Positions 57,743 to 64,000 of a stretch of 64,000 nucleotides of DNA are shown here, piece by piece. A program made the translations under genes and the position numbers. The notes beneath the pieces are model-generated. The model saw nothing but the letters and a program-made list of their open reading frames with translations. It ran no database searches and had not been told where the DNA came from. The number at the start of each line of letters is the position of its first letter. Within the stretch, counting starts at the first letter, position 1. The stretch is from Jeotgalibaca ciconiae (GTDB lineage Bacteria; Bacillota; Bacilli; Lactobacillales; Aerococcaceae), in contig NZ_CP034465.1 in assembly GCF_003955755.1 (NCBI RefSeq), positions 2,598,001 to 2,662,000 on the forward strand, written 5' to 3'.

Positions 57743-59635
57743 ATGAAAGATTTAAAAGCAATCGAAATATCCAAGACTTATGGAGTAAAACAATTATTCA
57801 ACAACGTTTCTTTCACGATTAGAGAAGGAGAATATGTTGGTTTGATTGGACCTAATGGGAGCGGCAAGAGTTCTTTAATGGAAATTTTGGCAGGAAAAGA
57901 TGTTGCCGATTCCGGTAGTGTTGATAAGCCAAATGACTTTCGAATTAGCTACCTGTCGCAAGAACCGGAGATGAAGGAAGAACATACGGTTTTTGAAGCA
58001 GTTTTTGAAGGAGATGCACCTATTGCACGGGTTGTACGAGACTATGAAAAGGCAGTTTCTTTATTGGCAGAAGATAGTATGAGTGCCCATCATCAAAAAG
58101 AATACGCGCGTGCAGAACAGGAAATGAATGCAAAGGATGCTTGGCAAGCTGAAGTTCAATTCAAAACGATTTTGAATAAATTAGGGATCCATGAATTGGA
58201 TAAAAAAATTGGAGAGCTTTCTGGCGGACAGCGAAAGCGTGTTGGTCTTGCGCAAGTACTGATTCAAGCGCCTAATTTATTATTGTTGGATGAGCCTACT
58301 AACCACTTAGATGTTGAAGCAATTATCTGGTTAGAAAAATATTTGTCTCAATATAAAGGTTCTTTATTATTGATTACTCATGATCGTTATTTTCTAGAGC
58401 GAGTCACTAATCATATGTTGGAATTAAAAAATGGGAATATTGAAAGTTATTCCGGTAATTATGCTTCTTATTTAGAGCAAAAATCTGAACGCGAAGCGAT
58501 TCAACAGCGGATGGATGAAAAACAAGCGAAATTATACAAAAATGAATTAGCCTGGATGAGAAAAGGTGCTAAAGCAAGAACGACAAAACAACAAGCTCGC
58601 ATCCATCGCTTTGAAAATTTGGAACAAGATATAAAACAGAGCTCTGGAGATGAACCGCAGTTAGAGATTGCTTTAGAGGGTTCTCGTTTGGGTAAAAGAG
58701 TTTTTAATTTAGAAAATGTTACTCTCGAAATTGGTGGAAAAACAATTTTAGAACATTTTAACCATATCTTTCAATCGACCGATCGAATTGGAATTGTAGG
58801 AAAAAATGGCTCCGGCAAAACGACCTTATTAAAAATGCTTGCTGGAGATATACAGCCGAGCTCGGGTAATTTTATTATAGGGGAAACTGTTCGAATCGGT
58901 TATTATCGACAAATTATGGAACCTTTTCCAGAAGATAAACGTGTGATTAATTATTTACAAGAAATTGCAGAAGAAGCAAAAAGGAAAGATGGCATCACAG
59001 TAAGTGTGACTGAATTACTCGAAACATTTTTGTTTCCCCGTGAAATGCACGGCAGCCTGATTCGAACTCTTTCCGGCGGTGAGAAAAGACGTCTTTATTT
59101 ATTAAAGATACTAATGAATCAACCGAATGTTCTGCTTTTCGATGAACCAACGAACGATTTGGATATTGATACGTTAACAGTTTTAGAAGATTTTTTAACA
59201 ACTTTTCAAGGTGCTGTGTTGGTTGTCTCTCATGACCGCTATTTTCTGGATAAAGTTTCTCAGAAGTTACTGGTTTTAGATCATCCAAGTGGGCCAGCAT
59301 TATATTATGGAAATATGAGTGATTATTTAGAAAGTGACTTATTAAAGAGTGAAGTATCTACATCAGTCAATAAAAAAGTCAGTTCTGAATATGTGCCGAA
59401 AGAAAAACAAGAAAAAACGAAGTTAACCTATTCTGAGCAAATTGAATGGAAGTCAATAGAGGAAGATATCATGTTGGTGGAAGAAGAAGTAGAACACCTA
59501 AAAAATGAAATGACAGAGCATACAAGTGATTATGCCAAGTTGGCTGAACTACAAGAAGAATTAGAGAAAACAGAAGAAAAACTAACGAATCACTGGAACC
59601 GTTATGAGTATTTAAGTCAATTTATTGATGAGTAA
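57743..59635 (+). CDS. ABC-F family ATPase (Uup/YfmR type)
   Basis: 630 aa, soluble, with two ABC domains and no membrane segments. Walker [10 protein letters not shown] and GKNGSGKTT; signatures [12 protein letters not shown] and [12 protein letters not shown]; Walker [13 protein letters not shown] and [12 protein letters not shown]. The linker [18 protein letters not shown] and a C-terminal coiled coil (~555-630) are typical of Uup/YfmR proteins, which act on ribosomes; recent work links YfmR to translation through proline stretches. A role in drug resistance is less likely. The ATG at 57743 follows GAGGTTA; ATG 57719 is too close to the promoter. Confidence 0.9.
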   Translation: MKDLKAIEISKTYGVKQLFNNVSFTIREGEYVGLIGPNGSGKSSLMEILAGKDVADSGSVDKPNDFRISYLSQEPEMKEEHTVFEAVFEGDAPIARVVRDYEKAVSLLAEDSMSAHHQKEYARAEQEMNAKDAWQAEVQFKTILNKLGIHELDKKIGELSGGQRKRVGLAQVLIQAPNLLLLDEPTNHLDVEAIIWLEKYLSQYKGSLLLITHDRYFLERVTNHMLELKNGNIESYSGNYASYLEQKSEREAIQQRMDEKQAKLYKNELAWMRKGAKARTTKQQARIHRFENLEQDIKQSSGDEPQLEIALEGSRLGKRVFNLENVTLEIGGKTILEHFNHIFQSTDRIGIVGKNGSGKTTLLKMLAGDIQPSSGNFIIGETVRIGYYRQIMEPFPEDKRVINYLQEIAEEAKRKDGITVSVTELLETFLFPREMHGSLIRTLSGGEKRRLYLLKILMNQPNVLLFDEPTNDLDIDTLTVLEDFLTTFQGAVLVVSHDRYFLDKVSQKLLVLDHPSGPALYYGNMSDYLESDLLKSEVSTSVNKKVSSEYVPKEKQEKTKLTYSEQIEWKSIEEDIMLVEEEVEHLKNEMTEHTSDYAKLAELQEELEKTEEKLTNHWNRYEYLSQFIDE

Positions 59636-59660
59636 TCGTGTAATCTTGAGGTGGGTAAAA

Positions 59661-60608
59661 ATGACAAGACAGTATTTAGGTTTAGCACAAAAAATTCTTG
59701 ATGAAGGCACTACAAAGGAAGATCGCACAGGGACAGGTACAAAAAGTATCTTTGGTTATCAAATGCGCTTCAATCTTCAAGAGGGGTTCCCTTTGTTGAC
59801 AACGAAAAAAACAGCTTTTGGGTTGATTAAAAGTGAACTACTTTGGTTTTTAAAAGGCGATACAAATATACGCTATCTTTTAGAAAATAATAATCACATA
59901 TGGGATGAATGGGCTTTTGGCCGATATATCAAATCAGAAGAATATTCCGGCCCTGATATGGCAGATTTTGGACGTCGGTCCCTTGAAGATGACGAATTTA
60001 ATCTTCTTTATCAGGCAGAGATGGCAGAGTTCCAAAAGAATATTTTGGAAGATGAAGAATTTTCAAAAAAGTACGGAGAATTAGGGAATATTTACGGATC
60101 CCAATGGCGTAGCTGGAAAACGAGCCAAGGAGAAACGATCGATCAAATTAAAGACGTTATTGATATGATAAAAAATAATCCTGATTCGAGAAGAATGATT
60201 GTTTCTGCATGGAACCCGGAAGATGTTCCGAATATGGCGCTGCCTCCTTGTCATTCTTTATTCCAGTTTTACGTGTCCGATGGAAAATTAAGCTGTCAAC
60301 TTTATCAAAGAAGCGCAGATGTATTTTTAGGTGTACCTTTTAATATTGCCAGCTACGCACTTCTCACTCATTTAATTGCAAATGAGACTGGGCTGGATGT
60401 TGGAGAATTTATCCATACGTTTGGAGATGCTCATCTCTATATGAATCACATGGATCAAGTAAAAGAACAACTAGCTAGAGAGCCCTATAAGCTTCCTGAA
60501 TTAGTAATAAAACATCCTGAGAAATCTATTTTTGAAATGGAAAAAGAAGATATTGTGGTAAAGGGATATAAGAGTCATCCAAGAATAAAAGCTCCAATAG
60601 CTGTGTAG
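59661..60608 (+). CDS. thyA: Thymidylate synthase
   Basis: 315 aa, the length of the L. casei-type enzyme, which has a ~50-residue insertion relative to E. coli (here ~85-140; [20 protein letters not shown] onward). It methylates dUMP with 5,10-methylene-THF. Catalytic Cys in [14 protein letters not shown], dUMP site [18 protein letters not shown]. The ATG at 59661 follows GAGGTGGG. Followed after 15 bp by folA, which recycles the dihydrofolate produced. Confidence 0.96.
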   Translation: MTRQYLGLAQKILDEGTTKEDRTGTGTKSIFGYQMRFNLQEGFPLLTTKKTAFGLIKSELLWFLKGDTNIRYLLENNNHIWDEWAFGRYIKSEEYSGPDMADFGRRSLEDDEFNLLYQAEMAEFQKNILEDEEFSKKYGELGNIYGSQWRSWKTSQGETIDQIKDVIDMIKNNPDSRRMIVSAWNPEDVPNMALPPCHSLFQFYVSDGKLSCQLYQRSADVFLGVPFNIASYALLTHLIANETGLDVGEFIHTFGDAHLYMNHMDQVKEQLAREPYKLPELVIKHPEKSIFEMEKEDIVVKGYKSHPRIKAPIAV

Positions 60609-60623
60609 AAAGGGGTCACAATC

Positions 60624-61115
60624 ATGTTTATTTTGATTTGGGCAGAAGATGAAACAGGTGCAATTGGAAAAGGCGGCGGCCTGCCATGGTCATTGCCAAA
60701 TGATATGAAGTTCTTTAAAGATACTACAACGGAACATACCGTAGTAATGGGAAGAAAAACGTTTGAGAGTATGGGGAAAAGACCTCTGCCAAAACGTAAT
60801 AATATCATACTTACGAGGCAAGAAGATTATCAAGCCGATCATGTGACGGTTGTTCATGATTTAAAAGAGCTAAAAAAACAGATTCCAAAGCGGGAAAATA
60901 TCTATGTAATTGGCGGCAGCGAGATTTACCGTTTGTTTTTACCAATTGCAGATGTACTCTGGAGAACGAAAGTTTCTGGTAACTTTGATGGAGATACTTT
61001 TTTCCCAGAAGTAAATTGGCAAGAATGGCGATTAGCTGAAGAAAAAGAGGGAATTGTTGATGCGAAGAATCAACACAAACATGTTTTCCAAAAGTTTATT
61101 AAAATGAATGACTAG
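60624..61115 (+). CDS. folA: Dihydrofolate reductase
   Basis: 163 aa. It reduces dihydrofolate to THF with NADPH and is the trimethoprim target. N-terminal IWAEDETGAIGKGGGLPWSLPNDMKFFK with the catalytic acid Asp in PNDMKFF, NADPH site VVMGRKTFESMGKRPLP, IYVIGGSEIY. GAAAGGGG upstream. Co-transcribed with thyA. Confidence 0.96.
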   Translation: MFILIWAEDETGAIGKGGGLPWSLPNDMKFFKDTTTEHTVVMGRKTFESMGKRPLPKRNNIILTRQEDYQADHVTVVHDLKELKKQIPKRENIYVIGGSEIYRLFLPIADVLWRTKVSGNFDGDTFFPEVNWQEWRLAEEKEGIVDAKNQHKHVFQKFIKMND

Positions 61116-61141
61116 AAGCTCATTGTAAATCAATAAACAAT

Positions 61142-61179
61142 AAAAAACGTAGAAAGCGCTGTGCTCTCTACGTTTTTTT
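61142..61179. terminator. Bidirectional terminator between folA and the hemolysin III gene
   Basis: aaaaaacgtaga (61142-61153) / tctacgtttttt (61167-61178) with A and T runs on both sides. Confidence 0.85.
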
Positions 61180-61191
61180 GGTCTTGGGATT

Positions 61192-61839
61192 CTAGACATA
61201 TAATAAAATCGCAAAATAATGGAATGCTGCGCCAGCTAACACAAACAAGTGCCAGATTACATGCATGATACCATATTTTTTATTCGCATAAAAAATGGTA
61301 CCCAAGCTATAACTTAATCCGCCAAGGACAAGTAAAATCAATCCATTTGTTCCTAAGTGATTATACATGGGTCCAATCAAGAAAATTGCTAACCAACCCA
61401 TTACTAAATAAAGAATAGTCGATATACCGTTAAATTTACCCACGAAAAATATTTTTAAAACTACCCCAACAATTGCAATGGACCAAATTGTGATGAAAAG
61501 GACTTTAGAAGGGTTTCCTTCCAGAGCGATTAAACAAAATGGAGTATAAGAACCAGCAATCAATAAATAAATGGCAGCATGGTCAATATAACGGAATATT
61601 TTGTAATATTTCGTAAAGCTAAAGCTGTGGTAAAGGGTAGAGGATAGAAATAAAAGAATCATTGAAATACCATAAATTAAATAGGCGGTAAAATGAACGG
61701 TATCGTTTGAATCCAATCCTTTCATAATCAGGAAAACGAGTGCGACAATGCTTAACAATGTTCCGATCCCATGGGTTACGGCATTCAATACTTCCATTAA
61801 AATACCCTTGGGCTTCTTTGTATCTAGTTCAGTTGTCAT
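61192..61839 (-). CDS. Hemolysin III / TrhA family membrane protein (PAQR)
   Basis: 215 aa with seven hydrophobic segments. The family's conserved polar residues are present: EVLNAVTHGIG, SSTLYHSF, DHAAIYLLIAGSYTPF, and HVIWHLFVLAGAAFHYF (the His, Asp and Ser of the putative metal site). B. subtilis TrhA (YplQ) is linked to membrane fluidity homeostasis; the name hemolysin is historical. AAGGAGG lies ~6 nt before the start. Transcribed alone. Confidence 0.9.
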   Translation of the reverse strand: MTTELDTKKPKGILMEVLNAVTHGIGTLLSIVALVFLIMKGLDSNDTVHFTAYLIYGISMILLFLSSTLYHSFSFTKYYKIFRYIDHAAIYLLIAGSYTPFCLIALEGNPSKVLFITIWSIAIVGVVLKIFFVGKFNGISTILYLVMGWLAIFLIGPMYNHLGTNGLILLVLGGLSYSLGTIFYANKKYGIMHVIWHLFVLAGAAFHYFAILLYV

Positions 61840-61888
61840 CTTGAACCTCCTTCAAATCTAACTATTTCGAGATAAACAAGTCATTCTA

Positions 61889-61918
61889 ATGACAGTATAG
61901 CATAATTCATGATAAAAT
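61889..61918. promoter_or_regulatory. Overlapping divergent promoters (trhA-like gene and ypmS)
   Basis: Minus strand: TGC-TATACT with the -10 at 61894-61899. Plus strand: ATGACA (61889-61894), 18 bp, TAAAAT (61913-61918) with TGA extension. The two overlap, so polymerase binding could be mutually exclusive. Confidence 0.5.
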
Positions 61919-61969
61919 TAGGAAATATAGAGCACAAAGAAATTAAGAAAATGCAAAGGAAGATGGTCT

Positions 61970-62581
61970 TTGGAAAAACGATCGAGGGAAACACAAATGA
62001 AATGGAAGTGGGCTTTTTTTATTTTATTTATTTTCAATATTATCGTTGCCGTTAGTATTTATTTTGCTTTGTTTACACCAAGAAACCCAGTGGTCATGAA
62101 TGAAGATCAGGCTCCTAGTAACCTTGGTGAGAATGTGAAAGCAATCATAACTTTGGAGAATAAAGATGTAGAAGCTTTATTACAAGAAGCTTTGATTGCA
62201 AACGAAACAGACACGATCAGGCAAATCAGAGTGGAAGAATCAATCTTTTTAGATGGAGAATTGAGTATTCTTGGAATGCCTGTATCCTATTCAATTGGAG
62301 CAGAACCATTCTTGGTTGAGGGTGGAGAATTGCAATTAAAAGTGAATGAGATCCAGTTAGGAAATCTATCTTTGCCAATTAAACAAACGATGAATATTAT
62401 GCTGAATCAATTTAGCAACGAGTTACCAATTGAACTTGATACTGAAAATCAATTAATCACCGTTTTTCTTACAAAAATACCATTAGAAAATGTAGAAGAA
62501 ATAAAATTACTTCAAATCGATAAAGAAGTACAAGAATATACATTTGAGGTAACTATCTCGAAAGAAAATTTGCTACAATAG
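61970..62581 (+). CDS. ypmS: YpmS-like membrane-anchored protein (DUF2140)
   Basis: 203 aa with one N-terminal anchor (WAFFILFIFNIIVAVSIYFALF, ~14-35) and an extracytoplasmic domain. SILGMPVSYSIGAEPFLVEGGELQLKVNEI and the later LPIKQTMNIMLNQF resemble YpmS of Bacillus. Function unknown. The TTG start at 61970 is supported by AAAGGAAGATGG ~6 nt upstream. First gene of ypmS-yozE-deoD. Confidence 0.78.
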   Translation: MEKRSRETQMKWKWAFFILFIFNIIVAVSIYFALFTPRNPVVMNEDQAPSNLGENVKAIITLENKDVEALLQEALIANETDTIRQIRVEESIFLDGELSILGMPVSYSIGAEPFLVEGGELQLKVNEIQLGNLSLPIKQTMNIMLNQFSNELPIELDTENQLITVFLTKIPLENVEEIKLLQIDKEVQEYTFEVTISKENLLQ

Positions 62582-62630
62582 AAGAAAGGTTTTTGCAAAA
62601 AATGTAGAAAGACTAAAAGAGGTGGAAGAT

Positions 62631-62894
62631 TTGGACCAACAATTTTTTCAATTTGCGATGACTTTTCGTGATCCCTATAAAAAAGATGTTTTGACCGATT
62701 TTGCAAATCAATTGGAAGATGACTATGGGTTTCCCAGGGACCATTCTAATTACGCAGACTTGGCAGATTATTTAGAATTAAGCGGAGAATACGCTAGTTA
62801 TATGGATACGTTTGATGAGATGTATCAGTTATTTCAAGAAAGAAAAGAACAAGCAAATAAAATAACGATGAAAAGCGAGGAAAATGAAGCATGA
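62631..62894 (+). CDS. YozE-family small protein (UPF0346)
   Basis: 87 aa; the family is usually ~70 aa, so there is a short charged C-terminal extension ([19 protein letters not shown]). Family pattern: [47 protein letters not shown]-like helical fold, function unknown. The TTG at 62631 is preferred because AGAGGTGG lies ~6 nt upstream and the resulting N-terminus aligns with YozE; the GTG at 62622 is inside that ribosome site. It overlaps deoD by ATGA. Confidence 0.82.
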   Translation: MDQQFFQFAMTFRDPYKKDVLTDFANQLEDDYGFPRDHSNYADLADYLELSGEYASYMDTFDEMYQLFQERKEQANKITMKSEENEA

Positions 62895-63595
62895 GTGTAC
62901 ATATTTCAGCTAAGCAAGGAGAAATTGCAGAAACAGTTTTATTACCAGGAGACCCTTTACGTGCAAAGTATATTGCGGAGACATACTTGGAAGATGTTGT
63001 TCAATATAATGAAGTACGGAATATGTTTGGGTATACAGGAACTTATAAGGGTAAACGAGTTTCTGTTCAAGGAACAGGAATGGGATTACCTTCGATCATG
63101 ATTTATGCGACAGAGTTAATAACTGAATACGGAGTAAAGAATTTAATTCGTGTTGGATCTGCAGGAGCCATACAAGAAGATGTGCATATTAGGGACATTG
63201 TTTTGGCACAAGGAGCTACAACAGACTCGAGCGTTGTTCAAAATATATTTAAGAATCAAGTGAACTTTGCTCCCATTGCTAACTTTGATTTGCTTCATAC
63301 TGCTTATGGCATTGCAAAGGAAAGAGATCTAACGGTTCACGTTGGAAATGTCCTTTCTTCTGACCGCTTCTATAATGAAGAGCTGGATAAAAAGAAATTA
63401 GCAGATTACGGTGTTTTAGCTGTTGAGATGGAAGCGGCTGGTCTTTATATGCTTGGTGCGCAACATAAGGTAAATACATTAGCGATTTTAACAATTAGTG
63501 ATCATATTTTGACTGGAGAAGAAACAACTTCGGAAGAAAGAGAAAAAACATTTGACGACATGATGTTAGTTGCGCTTGATAGCGTGCTAGAATAA
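62891..63595 (+). CDS. deoD: Purine nucleoside phosphorylase (DeoD type)
   Basis: 234 aa hexameric PNP that splits purine (deoxy)nucleosides to base and (deoxy)ribose-1-phosphate in salvage. Segments: [43 protein letters not shown], and the nucleoside site [12 protein letters not shown], then SDHI with the catalytic Asp. Start overlaps the preceding stop (ATGA), ribosome site AAGCGAGGA. Confidence 0.95.
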   Translation: MSVHISAKQGEIAETVLLPGDPLRAKYIAETYLEDVVQYNEVRNMFGYTGTYKGKRVSVQGTGMGLPSIMIYATELITEYGVKNLIRVGSAGAIQEDVHIRDIVLAQGATTDSSVVQNIFKNQVNFAPIANFDLLHTAYGIAKERDLTVHVGNVLSSDRFYNEELDKKKLADYGVLAVEMEAAGLYMLGAQHKVNTLAILTISDHILTGEETTSEEREKTFDDMMLVALDSVLE

Positions 63596-63605
63596 TCACT
63601 ATAAT
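63576..63605 (+). promoter_or_regulatory. Promoter of the S41 peptidase gene
   Basis: TTGATA (63576-63581), 18 bp, TATAAT (63600-63605), overlapping the end of deoD. Confidence 0.7.
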
Positions 63606-63634
63606 AAAGTATCACTGGAGGTGACCCTTGCAAT

Positions 63635-64000
63635 ATGAAAAAAGATAGTCAACAGAAGGATTTTAATAAAACAAAGAAAAGAAGAAGAGGGGTTAAACTT
63701 CCTGTTTATTTTATTTCTATGTTCTTAGTTGCATTGATTGCAATCGGAACAACTTGGTTCTTTTTAGATAATAAAGAATCGGAAGAAAGCCCTTTTTATC
63801 CCTTAACAAGTAGTCAAGTAAGTAACATATCGGGTATTCAAGGTTCTAAAAATCTACAAGCAGTTTATGAATTAATCATGGAGAACTATATTGATGAGGT
63901 TGACGGTGAAACTCTTGTGTCAGGCGCCCTTCAAGGGATGGTAAATGCCATTGAAGACCCTTATAGTCAGTATTTAAATATTGATGAAAGTGATTCGTTA
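63635..64000 (+). CDS. C-terminal processing peptidase (S41 family), 3' partial
   Basis: First 122 codons; the gene runs off the window. A basic N-terminus is followed by one membrane anchor (LPVYFISMFLVALIAIGTTWFF, ~24-45), then the start of the extracytoplasmic region LQAVYELIMENYIDEVDGETLVSGALQGMVNAIEDPYSQYL, which is typical of CtpA/CtpB proteases. PDZ and catalytic Ser/Lys lie outside the window. GGAGGTGA ~10 nt before the ATG. Confidence 0.88.
   Translation, partial: MKKDSQQKDFNKTKKRRRGVKLPVYFISMFLVALIAIGTTWFFLDNKESEESPFYPLTSSQVSNISGIQGSKNLQAVYELIMENYIDEVDGETLVSGALQGMVNAIEDPYSQYLNIDESDSL

Noticed and set aside
57743-59635. Antibiotic-resistance ABC-F (Vga/Msr/OptrA type)
   Set aside because: The linker and C-terminal coiled coil match housekeeping Uup/YfmR proteins, and the gene sits in a core-genome context.
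62622-62630. GTG start for the YozE-like gene
   Set aside because: The GTG lies inside the AGAGGTGG ribosome site; the TTG at 62631 is correctly spaced and fits the family N-terminus.

Overview
The window is a contiguous piece of chromosome from a low-GC Gram-positive bacterium. Gene content and order (dinG-ypmB-aspB-asnS-dnaD, pbp1A-recU, tig-clpX-engB, dnaG-rpoD-trmK-nif3, truB-ribF-hemW-hrcA-grpE-dnaK-dnaJ-lepA, pur cluster) follow the Bacillales/Lactobacillales plan. Protein style, the L. casei-like thymidylate synthase, and the PurBox- and CcpA-type sites point to Lactobacillales, most likely Carnobacteriaceae. The family-level placement is inference, not something a single motif proves.

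Layout. 1-8.0 kb: the end of a CCA-adding enzyme fused to a FlK-like thioesterase, an unknown small protein, then dinG-ypmB-aspB-asnS and dnaD. 8.2-11.5 kb (minus strand): recU and a class A penicillin-binding protein. 11.7-16.6 kb: trigger factor, ClpX, the GTPase EngB and a UMF1-type transporter. 16.8-23.5 kb: the macromolecular-synthesis operon dnaG-rpoD, then trmK-nif3-pepT and a DUF1294 protein. 23.6-31.6 kb: truB-ribF-hemW and the HrcA/CIRCE heat-shock operon. 31.65-32.93 kb: a decayed IS150-group element inserted in the loop of the dnaJ terminator. 33.1-39.3 kb: a divergent ATP-type PEP carboxykinase, lepA, and a flotillin/NfeD membrane pair. 39.5-44.5 kb: an AraC-type regulator divergent from rhaB-rhaA-fucO (L-rhamnose use) with a consensus cre site. 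44.7-57.7 kb: purEK and purSQLFMNHD for de novo IMP synthesis, then fhs, which supplies the 10-formyl-THF used by PurN and PurH. 57.7-64 kb: an ABC-F protein, thyA-folA, a hemolysin-III/TrhA protein (minus), ypmS-yozE-deoD and the start of an S41 processing protease.

Most of this is core genome, and I do not see a clear new defence or biosynthetic system. The unusual material is mainly in the intergenic DNA: two families of interspersed structured repeats beside gene ends (three copies of one, two of the other), a nested palindrome block downstream of lepA, and the IS inside a terminator loop. Unusual proteins are the CCA/thioesterase fusion, PurF with a long leader and an incomplete Fe-S ligand set, and the divergent PckA. 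Genes missing from their usual places are nth/ypoC, purB/purC and rhaD.
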